Source: Lachnospiraceae bacterium (GTDB taxonomy: Bacteria; Bacillota; Clostridia; Lachnospirales; Lachnospiraceae). From it: DNA of 58,977 nt. Shown in pieces: positions 7,788 through 14,633 of this stretch (the stretch's first letter is position 1; each line of letters begins with the position of its first letter). Where the stretch lies: assembly GCA_022510545.1 (NCBI GenBank), contig JAFLTG010000008.1:1-58977 (forward strand), read 5' to 3'. Made by a program: the position numbers and the translations under genes. The notes beneath the pieces are model-generated. The model saw nothing but the letters and a program-made list of their open reading frames with translations. It was not told where the DNA came from and ran no database searches.

Positions 7788-8567
7788 ATGAATGAAAATA
7801 GAATCATGGCTGACAATCTGGTAAAAACCTTTACCAGAAATGAAAAGAAAAATAAAAAAATCGATATCAATGCAGTGGACGGAATTTCGTTAACAATTGG
7901 ACGGGGAGAAATAGTTGGAATCCTTGGGCCAAACGGGGCCGGAAAGACCACACTTTTGCGCATGATGTCCAAACTTATGAAGCCGACAAGCGGAATGGTC
8001 AATATACGGATAGGTAATAAAGAGATTACGGATGATATAGAGATAAAAAAGCATATTGGCTACCTTTCCAATAATACAAAGCTCTACGGCAGATTTTCCA
8101 CAGGGGAATTCCTAAGGATGCTGGGTGTGATGTATGGCATGGAGAAGGATGTTGTGGAAAAGAAGATAGATGAAATCAGTGAGATACTTTCAATGAATGA
8201 TTTTATAGATAACCGGATTGAAAAACTCTCTACCGGTCAGACTCAGCGTGCGTCCATTGCCAGGTGCCTTATACACGACCCCGAGGTCTATATTTTTGAC
8301 GAGCCGACGCTTGGGCTGGATATACTTAGCAGCGCCGCGATTATTGATTTTATGAAAAAAGAGCGTGAGGCCGGAAAGACCATACTGTATTCAACCCACT
8401 ATATGGAGGAGGCGGAGTATCTTTGTGACAGGATCATTATGATACATCAGGGCAAAATCATAAGTGAGGGAACACCTGAGGAGTTGAAACAGGAGATTGG
8501 CAAAGATAATCTGCGGGAAGTTTTTGCAGAATTGATTGTAAAGGAGGGCATGGCAGATGAACACTAA
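7788..8567 (+). CDS. ABC transporter ATP-binding protein (NatA-like)
   Basis: 259-residue ATPase. Walker A GPNGAGKT (about residues 47-54), signature LSTGQTQR near 143, Walker B VYIFDEPT near 166, then the switch histidine in YSTHYMEEAE. The frame extends up to 7767, but AAGGAGA at 7772-7778 favours ATG 7788. The gene overlaps the permease gene by 11 bases. NatA/NatB systems export sodium or remove drugs and peptides; the companion permease with an extracytoplasmic domain and ABC-2 topology supports the NatAB assignment, not its cargo. Confidence 0.88.
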   Translation: MNENRIMADNLVKTFTRNEKKNKKIDINAVDGISLTIGRGEIVGILGPNGAGKTTLLRMMSKLMKPTSGMVNIRIGNKEITDDIEIKKHIGYLSNNTKLYGRFSTGEFLRMLGVMYGMEKDVVEKKIDEISEILSMNDFIDNRIEKLSTGQTQRASIARCLIHDPEVYIFDEPTLGLDILSSAAIIDFMKKEREAGKTILYSTHYMEEAEYLCDRIIMIHQGKIISEGTPEELKQEIGKDNLREVFAELIVKEGMADEH

Positions 8568-10644
8568 GATTATACAAACCTTGGTTAAAAAAGAAATGCT
8601 GGATGTCCTTCGAGATAAAAAAACAGTTGTTATGATGCTGGTCGTACCTGTAATTCTTTATCCTCTTATTTTCATAGGAGCAATGCAGGTAATGGCAATG
8701 GTTTCATCCGGTATGGCAACGCAGAACTACAGAATTGCCATAGAGGCGGAGGATAACGGTGCTTTTTTGCACAAGCTGACTGAAAATGATGATAAGTGGA
8801 GAGATAAAGGAAGCCGGACCGAAGTCGATACGGAAGATAAGTCGGATGACAATGATAACGGGAACGCTTATACAATTACAATAGTAGACGCGGCAAGCAT
8901 AGATGATTATGAGGCTGCACTCGAAGCCGAAGAACTTGATGTATACATCCGCGGTACAATGCAGGACGGAAAGCCTAATTATGATGTTTACTATATTTCT
9001 TCCGTTACCAATTCCGCTTATGCAATGAACATAGTTATGGATGTGTTTGATGAGTATCTTGAAGAACTTACTCAGGCCAAAATTAAAGATGCCGGACTGG
9101 ACATACATGAAATTCTGGAGCCTGTACTTTATAAAAATAAGGATACTGCAAGCAGTGAGCAGTCATTGGGAAGCATAATGGGCTCTGTCCTGCCGTTTAT
9201 GCTGATAATAAGCCTGCTTATGGGGACTATGTATCCTGCAATTGACACAACGGCGGGAGAGCGCGAAAGGGGAACACTGGAAACGATTCTGACACTTCCG
9301 GTGACCAACAGACAGCTCATAGTTTCTAAGTTTATAACGGTTGCGGTAATCGGTATGATATCCGCACTGCTAAATATTATTTCAATGGGCGGGATTGCCT
9401 TTTATATGTATAAGATTATGGATATGCAGACAGATACGGCAGGCTTTGATATGGCCAAATTTTATCCGGCAATTTTGGTAGGAATTCTGGCAATTTTTGC
9501 ATTCTCTCTTTTTATAAGCGCGGTTACTATGTGTGTGACATCATTTGCAAAAAGCTATAAGGAAGCTAATAATTATATAACCCCACTGACTTTAGTAGTT
9601 ATGTTTACAGGCTATATCGGCTTCATTCCGAATATAGAGCTGACACAGACGATGGCAATGATACCGGTGGCAAACATATGTTTGCTCATTAAAAATATAT
9701 TGATTTTTAAAATCGACTATGCAATAATTGCGGTTGTGCTTATAAGCAATATTGCCTATGCCGTATTTGCGATATTATTCTTAAGTAAGATTTATGATAG
9801 CGAATCAATACTGTTTAACGATGGAAAAGGTGGACTGCAGCTTTTTGAAAAACGTGAAAATCTGAAAAAAGGCGGTGTGCCTGCCGTATCCGATGTCTGG
9901 TTCGTGGTTGCTCTTACTATCGTACTGGTGCTTTATGCAGGAAGCATGCTCCAGCTTAAATTCGGGCTTTGGGGTGTGTTTGGAACCCAGCTTATTTTGC
10001 TGCTTGTGCCCCTTGCGGTTGTACTTTATACAAAAAAGGACATCTGTCTGACATATGGCTTTCATAAGACCGGAATCAGGAGCTTTCTGGGAGCGTTTTT
10101 CGTTATACTCGGAATGTATCCTATAAATATAGTATTATCATTGATTCTGGTTTCTTTGTTCCCGCAGAGTGCTGAAAATGTAGAGCTGACTTTTTCGACA
10201 ATAATGGACGGTAATGCGTTTAGCGTATTATTTGTTATAGCTCTGGCACCTGCCATCTGTGAGGAAATGCTGTTTCGTGGACTTATATACAATTCTATGA
10301 AAGCAAGATACCGCGTATCTACGGCTATTGCAATTGTAGCGGTGTTATTTGGAATCTATCACATGAGTCTGGTGAAGTTTATTCCGACAGGGCTTTTGGG
10401 ACTGGTGCTGTGTTATGTGGCATATAAGAGCGGGAGCATTTATCCGTCTATGATGATGCATTTTATAAATAATGCGGTCAGTGTGGCGGTATCACTTTAT
10501 CCTGAGAGGATTGAAAAGATGTTTCCGGTGTTGTATAAGGAGAGTGCGTCTGGTTTGGAGGTAGTATTGCTTGTAGTAGTTGGATGTATATTCATGGGTA
10601 TTGGCTGTGTACTTCTTTTTCGAAAAGAGATGGATCAATACTGA
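8557..10644 (+). CDS. NatB-like ABC permease fused to CPBP intramembrane protease
   Basis: 695 residues in two parts. Residues 1-about 420 are an ABC-2 permease: TM1 near 20-45, a large extracytoplasmic domain to about 200, then GERERGTLETIL, the conserved cytoplasmic segment, and five more TM segments. Residues about 450-690 are a CPBP (CAAX-protease/bacteriocin-processing) domain with the metal/catalytic motifs EEMLFR (Glu569, Glu570, Arg574), His602 in FGIYHMS and His635 in MMHFINN. Such fusions are known in Firmicutes. The 3' end overlaps the convergent nuclease gene by 53 bases. Combined export and membrane proteolysis, for example peptide processing or self-immunity, is inferred. Confidence 0.88.
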   Translation: MNTKIIQTLVKKEMLDVLRDKKTVVMMLVVPVILYPLIFIGAMQVMAMVSSGMATQNYRIAIEAEDNGAFLHKLTENDDKWRDKGSRTEVDTEDKSDDNDNGNAYTITIVDAASIDDYEAALEAEELDVYIRGTMQDGKPNYDVYYISSVTNSAYAMNIVMDVFDEYLEELTQAKIKDAGLDIHEILEPVLYKNKDTASSEQSLGSIMGSVLPFMLIISLLMGTMYPAIDTTAGERERGTLETILTLPVTNRQLIVSKFITVAVIGMISALLNIISMGGIAFYMYKIMDMQTDTAGFDMAKFYPAILVGILAIFAFSLFISAVTMCVTSFAKSYKEANNYITPLTLVVMFTGYIGFIPNIELTQTMAMIPVANICLLIKNILIFKIDYAIIAVVLISNIAYAVFAILFLSKIYDSESILFNDGKGGLQLFEKRENLKKGGVPAVSDVWFVVALTIVLVLYAGSMLQLKFGLWGVFGTQLILLLVPLAVVLYTKKDICLTYGFHKTGIRSFLGAFFVILGMYPINIVLSLILVSLFPQSAENVELTFSTIMDGNAFSVLFVIALAPAICEEMLFRGLIYNSMKARYRVSTAIAIVAVLFGIYHMSLVKFIPTGLLGLVLCYVAYKSGSIYPSMMMHFINNAVSVAVSLYPERIEKMFPVLYKESASGLEVVLLVVVGCIFMGIGCVLLFRKEMDQY

Positions 10645-11233
10645 TTAATAGATTTTTTGGAATACATCTTTTGGTAATGCAAAGTCCCTTGCGCTTGTAT
10701 GTAAGTTTTGTATATAAGGTACTGCTTGTGCGCTTTTTAAAAATTGCATATATTTTTCCCGGTGGTTTGGGAATGAGGGTGCGGATATCCTCTTTTAATA
10801 CGCTGTTTGGTATATAATAATTATCTTTTTGTATTAGACCAAGACATGCAGTCGTTGTTCCGGTTACTTTTTCGGTATAAAGTTCTATATTAGAGCCTGT
10901 ATAATTGCCAATCATTCTGGCCTTGGAGTCGATATTCATAATGACGTCCAGTATTTGAAGTTTCAACTCTGTAGTGTGGGAGTTTTTGAATGAAAAATCG
11001 TGCTCACTAAGTTTATTATTTAATGCGCGACGATAAAAGTCGTTTGCACTTAAACCACTGCGGGGAGTAACACCTGTAAAATGTAAAAAATTGTAGGAAC
11101 GAAATTGTACTTCCATATAGTCTGAAAAATTATTGACATCGCGATACACAAAGGCAATGTTGTAATTTTCCAGATTTTTATGATATAGTTTGGAACATTT
11201 ACTGATGATATGAATTACTTGATGTTTTGTCAT
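10592..11233 (-). CDS. PBECR4-type nuclease domain protein (putative toxin)
   Basis: 213 residues on the minus strand. The block HFTGVTPRSGLSANDFYRRA (about residues 51-70), the KLSEHDF strand, ILDVIMNIDSKARMIGNYTG, TTTACLGLIQKDNYYIPNS and LKEDIRTL match my recollection of the PBECR4 family (phage-Barnase-EndoU-ColicinE5/D-RelE-like nucleases). No signal peptide or membrane segment, so a cytoplasmic protein. Start ATG at 11233 is preceded by AAAGGAAT. Upstream on the same strand lie a terminator hairpin, two 54-base structured repeats and a promoter; this layout resembles a type III toxin-antitoxin locus. Its tail overlaps the ABC-CPBP gene by 53 bases. RNase activity is inferred from the family, not shown. 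Confidence 0.75.
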   Translation of the reverse strand: MTKHQVIHIISKCSKLYHKNLENYNIAFVYRDVNNFSDYMEVQFRSYNFLHFTGVTPRSGLSANDFYRRALNNKLSEHDFSFKNSHTTELKLQILDVIMNIDSKARMIGNYTGSNIELYTEKVTGTTTACLGLIQKDNYYIPNSVLKEDIRTLIPKPPGKIYAIFKKRTSSTLYTKLTYKRKGLCITKRCIPKNLLISIDPSLFEKEVHSQYP

Positions 11234-11297
11234 AAGATTTGATTCCTTTGTAATAAGAAAGTATATAAGAAAATGCTTAAGAGCGTTGAAATGATTT

Positions 11298-11339
11298 AAA
11301 AGGAAGGTCCAACCGCCGTAGCCGATGACACCTTCCTTT
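11298..11339 (-). terminator. intrinsic terminator between repeat RNA and PBECR4 gene
   Basis: Read on the minus strand, AAAGGAAGGT (11339-11330) pairs with ACCTTCCTTT (11308-11299), followed by one more T and then AAATC. The U run is short, so read-through into the nuclease gene 65 bases downstream is likely. On the plus strand the tail is poorer, supporting the minus orientation. Confidence 0.6.
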
Positions 11340-11342
11340 ATT

Positions 11343-11470
11343 GACTGATTTTTCTGTTGTCCGCCAACTGATCGGCACCCGAAGTCCGATAAGAAATTCT
11401 GGTTTTTCTGTTGCCAGCCAACTGTCCGGCACCCGAAGTCCGGAAAGAATTTCGGATTATTGTGTCAGTC
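11343..11470 (-). ncRNA. structured tandem-repeat RNA, candidate antitoxin or leader RNA
   Basis: Two 54-base direct repeats (11349-11402 and 11403-11456). On the minus strand each holds a hairpin with an identical ACTTCGGGTG loop region and 5-base stems TCCGG/CCGGA or ATCGG/CCGAT, a GTTG/CAAC mini-hairpin and a terminal CAGAAAAA. The two stem differences are compensatory. TCAGTC at 11465-11470 can pair with GACTGA at 11343-11348 and would enclose both units. Minus-strand transcription is supported by a promoter at 11505-11533 and a terminator at 11298-11339. Not recognised as a known RNA family. Confidence 0.6.
11349..11456. repeat. 2 x 54-base tandem direct repeat
   Basis: Copy 1 is 11349-11402 and copy 2 is 11403-11456; both begin TTTTTCTGTTG and share CACCCGAAGTCCG. 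They are directly adjacent with no spacer. Differences concentrate at paired stem positions and at the 3' end of the unit. Confidence 0.85.
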
Positions 11471-11504
11471 CACATGACAAGCATATAGCCTATCTATAAT
11501 CTAT

Positions 11505-11533
11505 AGTATATACATCATAACGTAATTATGCAA
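11505..11533 (-). promoter_or_regulatory. candidate sigma-A promoter of the repeat RNA/PBECR4 locus
   Basis: On the minus strand TTGCAT (11533-11528), a 17-base spacer and TATACT (11510-11505). Predicted transcription start is near 11498, about 30 bases before the first repeat base pair and about 265 bases before the nuclease start codon. Confidence 0.55.
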
Positions 11534-11621
11534 TCATTTTATAAAATTAAATTCTTAAATAAATATAAAAAATAGTGTTGTAAAATTTATAAGAGCATAA
11601 ATATTAAAATATCTTAAAATA

Positions 11622-11650
11622 TTTCAATATTTTTGTATATCTGATATAAT
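11622..11650 (+). promoter_or_regulatory. candidate extended -10 promoter for the S4-domain gene
   Basis: TTTCAA (11622-11627), 17-base spacer, then TATAAT (11645-11650) preceded by TG (TGATATAAT), in very AT-rich DNA 84 bases before the gene at 11734. It is divergent from the minus-strand promoter at 11505-11533. Confidence 0.5.
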
Positions 11651-11733
11651 TACCACATTGATGCTATTTTATATAAGTAAATATTTCGCTTATAAGCAAA
11701 GCATAGTAAAACAATGCTATTACGGAGGCAAAT

Positions 11734-12510
11734 ATGCCCTTAACCAGTGAAAAAGACCTGCAACAGCTAAAAAACCGCATACTGGAGCTTGCCGATAAAT
11801 CCTACACCCGTAGCGTCTACACCTACACTCCCTTTTTAGGCTTATCAGAGCAGCAGGTTTTCCACGCGGTTGAAAGGGAAGTCTCATATGCCGGCTATGA
11901 AATGAACGGTGGTTCGCCTATATGCGAACGTAAAATCATACGCTTTGGCAGCCCGGATAATCTTGGCTATGACGAGCCGTTTCCAATCACACACATAGAA
12001 CTACGCCCTGCAACTCCCAAATTTGCCGAACATCTTACCCACAGGGATTTTCTTGGTGCATTAATGAACCTTGGGATTGAGCGCAGTACAATAGGAGATA
12101 TTTTTGTTAGGAACAAAGAACAGGGAGCCCTCCTGTTTTGCCATGAAAATATAGCTGAATACATTATCGATAATCTGAATCAGGTTAAGCACACTAACAT
12201 AAAATGCGATATTCCGAAAGGAGAGGCTGTGCTTGAAATGCCGGAACCGAGAACTGTTTCAGTGACAGTGGCTTCAGAGCGAATTGACGCAGTTGTCGCT
12301 AAGCTATATAATATGTCAAGAAACAGCAGTCAGGATCTGTTTCGTGCCGGTAAAATTTTTGTAAACGGAATCCTTGTAGAAAATACCAGCTATCAGCTAA
12401 AGAAAGATGATGCCGTAACGGTAAGAGGATATGGAAAGTTTTTGTACTATGGGCCAAGCGGTGTCAGTAAAAAGGGAAAAGACAGGGTAGAGGCAGGCAT
12501 ATTTGGATAA
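11734..12510 (+). CDS. YlmH-type RNA-binding protein with S4 domain
   Basis: 258 residues, matching the YlmH family length. The N-terminal 170 residues form the YlmH-specific part (RRM-like), with FLGALMNLGIERSTIGDI and CHENIAEYIIDNL as family-like blocks. The C-terminal S4 domain (about 185-245) shows ERIDAVVAKLYNMSRNSSQD and GKIFVNGILVEN. YlmH is known to act in ribosome quality control and binds RNA or the 50S subunit. It is not in the usual cell-division cluster here but stands alone with its own promoter. AGGCAAAT and GGAGG precede ATG 11734. RqcH, another ribosome-quality-control factor, is encoded at 46416 but is not linked. Confidence 0.85.
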   Translation: MPLTSEKDLQQLKNRILELADKSYTRSVYTYTPFLGLSEQQVFHAVEREVSYAGYEMNGGSPICERKIIRFGSPDNLGYDEPFPITHIELRPATPKFAEHLTHRDFLGALMNLGIERSTIGDIFVRNKEQGALLFCHENIAEYIIDNLNQVKHTNIKCDIPKGEAVLEMPEPRTVSVTVASERIDAVVAKLYNMSRNSSQDLFRAGKIFVNGILVENTSYQLKKDDAVTVRGYGKFLYYGPSGVSKKGKDRVEAGIFG

Positions 12511-12512
12511 CT

Positions 12513-12548
12513 GCTTAAACAGTAAATAATATAGGGGACTGTTTGAGC
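12513..12548 (+). other. hairpin between S4-domain gene and CmpB-type gene
   Basis: GCTTAAACAGT (12513-12523) pairs with ACTGTTTGAGC (12538-12548), 11 base pairs with one G-T. No T run follows, so it is a weak terminator candidate or an RNA-stability element. Confidence 0.5.
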
Positions 12549-12576
12549 ATAATATACGATAGAGAAGGATAGCAAG

Positions 12577-13371
12577 ATGCACATTTATAGTATGATTCAA
12601 TGGCTTTTTATATTTTACACATACTGCTTCTTAGGTTGGTGTTTTGAATCTGCCAATGTTTCTATCAGGAGCAGACAGTTTATCAACCGTGGCTTTATAA
12701 GAGGGCCCTTTCTGCCTTTATACGGAAGCGGAGCCACTATGATGTATATAGTTTCCCTTCCGTTTCAAGACCATGTTATTTTGACCTATATTGCAGGCTG
12801 CATAGGCGCAACGGCGCTTGAATTTGTGGTCGGAGTTATTATGGATACTCTGTTTGATGTAAGATACTGGGATTACTCCAAAAGAAAATTTAATTATAAG
12901 GGACATATCTGTCTCCGCTCAACAATCGTCTGGGGCTTTCTTACAATATTTATGACCAAAGTCATACATCAACCGATAGAAGCTTTTATGCTGTCAATAC
13001 CGCCCAATATATTGGGTTATATTACATTTATACTGACAGTATATATTGCGGGGGATTTCGCACTGTCCTTTAAGGCTGCTCTGGATCTTAGAGATGTTCT
13101 TGCCAAGATGCAGAGAGTTAAGGAGGAAATGGAAAGGATGCAGAGAAGGCTGGATGTAATTATTGCTATAAATAATGAAGGGCTCCGGGATGAAATAGCG
13201 GAGCTGCGGGCACGTTATAATCTTTATATGGAGAACCGGAAGAACTACAAGGAAATGCTTGACTTTTATAAGCGTGACATGATAATCAACAACCCTGACA
13301 TGGTGTCAAACAGATTCAAGGTTACATTTGAGGAATTAAAAAATGTAGTAAGGGAAAAGATAAGTAGATAG
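12577..13371 (+). CDS. CmpB-type putative membrane permease
   Basis: 264 residues. The first 170 carry four to five membrane segments and the family-like motifs YCFLGWCFES (near residue 16), FINRGFIRGPFLPLYGSG and WDYSKRKFNYKGHICLRSTIVWG, which match the 'putative ABC-transporter type IV / CmpB' family (PF06541 as I recall). The C-terminal 90 residues are hydrophilic and predicted coiled coil (RVKEEMERMQRRLDVI and following). GAGAAGGATAG precedes ATG 12577. The molecular function of this family is not established. It converges with the PHP gene 7 bases away. Confidence 0.8.
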   Translation: MHIYSMIQWLFIFYTYCFLGWCFESANVSIRSRQFINRGFIRGPFLPLYGSGATMMYIVSLPFQDHVILTYIAGCIGATALEFVVGVIMDTLFDVRYWDYSKRKFNYKGHICLRSTIVWGFLTIFMTKVIHQPIEAFMLSIPPNILGYITFILTVYIAGDFALSFKAALDLRDVLAKMQRVKEEMERMQRRLDVIIAINNEGLRDEIAELRARYNLYMENRKNYKEMLDFYKRDMIINNPDMVSNRFKVTFEELKNVVREKISR

Positions 13372-13378
13372 CACTGTT

Positions 13379-14206
13379 TTACTCATCTTTCGATAAATCT
13401 ATATATTTTACCTTGCGGTATCTTACAGGCTGAAGCTGTTTGTTATTCTTAAGTTCAAACGCTCTTGCATTACTCCTTACAAATGCAAGGAATCTATTAT
13501 AGAACCAGAAGGAATATACCAAAACATTATTTACTTTTCCAAGTTTTTGTTTGGTTGTAAAGAAATAGTGAGTTCCGTCAGCCTTAGTTGGTTGTCCTTC
13601 TTTTACATATTGTATGAGCTCACTCTCATTTGCGACGTTTTTCTCCAGTATTGTGTAACCACAGCCTATACAATCTTCTTTATGCGAATCGCTGCCGCCA
13701 AATTCGGGAAGGTTATATTTTTTGGCGAGTTCTTTTGCGTCGGAATTGGAGTAATCGTCTTCGCAGGCATTGTAGGTCTCTATGAAATCAAATCTTTTAA
13801 TCAAATCTTCTTTTAGTTTTTTCCCAATTCGTGTGTTAAAAGTGCTTAAGAATTTTTCTCCGCATGGATGGGCAGGCCCCAGTATTCCGCCATAGTGATG
13901 CACTATCTCAATCAAAAGTCCCACAGGAAGACCACGCAGCTCCATAATCTTTGGGAGGACGTCGGTTGGAAGAATCACAATGATATGTCCGGCATTTAAC
14001 GTATCGTACTCAATTCCGCAAAGTACGGTAAAATCCTCCGGTTTATTTTCCAGATTTTTATAATAACGGCAAGCCTTATAGGAATTATGATCTGTAATCA
14101 GCATTCCGTTAAAACCACGTTCCTTAAGTAATTCAATATTATTAAGGAGAGCAACTTTTCCGTCAGGTGACCCCTCTTTGGTGTGACAGTGCATGTCTAT
14201 TTTCAT
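13379..14206 (-). CDS. PHP-domain metal-dependent phosphoesterase
   Basis: 275 residues. The polymerase/histidinol phosphatase fold is marked by DMHCHT (His6, His8) at the start, ITDHNS near 38, GIEYDT near 66, GPAHPCGE near 115 and FGGSDSH near 174, which supply the metal ligands. A TTG codon precedes the ATG, but AGGCAGGAT and the standard spacing support ATG at 14206. Substrate is unknown; relatives cleave nucleotides or 5' nucleic acid ends. The C-terminal 60 residues are basic and could contact membrane or nucleic acid. It is encoded alone on the minus strand, divergent from the T-box-controlled operon. Confidence 0.85.
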   Translation of the reverse strand: MKIDMHCHTKEGSPDGKVALLNNIELLKERGFNGMLITDHNSYKACRYYKNLENKPEDFTVLCGIEYDTLNAGHIIVILPTDVLPKIMELRGLPVGLLIEIVHHYGGILGPAHPCGEKFLSTFNTRIGKKLKEDLIKRFDFIETYNACEDDYSNSDAKELAKKYNLPEFGGSDSHKEDCIGCGYTILEKNVANESELIQYVKEGQPTKADGTHYFFTTKQKLGKVNNVLVYSFWFYNRFLAFVRSNARAFELKNNKQLQPVRYRKVKYIDLSKDE

Positions 14207-14268
14207 CAAAAGAATCCTGCCTTTCTTAGACTTATGTTTATGATACCATATTTTCTAAAAAAATAGTA

Positions 14269-14297
14269 TTGACAATTTGTAACAGATAGATTATGTT
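14269..14297 (+). promoter_or_regulatory. candidate promoter of the tryptophan transporter operon
   Basis: TTGACA (14269-14274), 17-base spacer, TATGTT (14292-14297), about 40 bases before the T-box leader. A TATAAT at 14307-14312 is an alternative -10 but lacks a good -35 at the right distance. Confidence 0.55.
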
Positions 14298-14335
14298 AGA
14301 ATAAGTTATAATGTAAGAATTTAATAAAATTAAAC

Positions 14336-14606
14336 CTGTGAGAAAGAGTAGTAAGTATAGGTGAGCCGTCACAGAGAGCTGCCGGGGGTGGAAGGCAGTA
14401 TGGTGCTTATACCGAATGGACTTTTGAGGCCGGGCTGAAACATCAGTAGGTACCGGCGGGAACCGTACCCGTTATCAAGGCGGCATATATGGTGAGTATA
14501 TGGTAAAAGGTGGACTTAAGGCAGATATTGTCTTGTCAATTTGAGTGGTACCGCGATAATAATTTAGTTTATTACCGTCTCAGGCATTGGCTTGGGACGG
14601 TTTTTT
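14336..14606 (+). promoter_or_regulatory. T-box riboswitch, tryptophan specifier
   Basis: tRNA-sensing leader that lets transcription continue when uncharged tRNA binds. Stem I begins near GTGAGAAAGAGTAGTAAG. The specifier loop reads GAA-TGG-AC at 14414-14421, giving the Trp codon TGG at 14417-14419. The T-box sequence GAGTGGTACCGCG lies at 14543-14555. The terminator ACCGTCTCA/TGGGACGGT (14574-14601) followed by six T ends at 14606. Downstream genes are a trpXYZ-type ABC transporter, in agreement with the specifier. The acceptor-end bulge reads UGGU; see findings. Confidence 0.9.
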
Positions 14607-14633
14607 GATTATTTAAAAACAGGAGGAAATATT

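Noticed and set aside
11349-11456. CRISPR-like array
   Set aside because: Only two units, no unique spacers between them and no cas genes; it is a tandem repeat.
14592-14633. Upstream start for trpX
   Set aside because: This stretch is the 3' side of the T-box terminator, and AGGAGG points to ATG 14634, which starts a proper lipoprotein signal.
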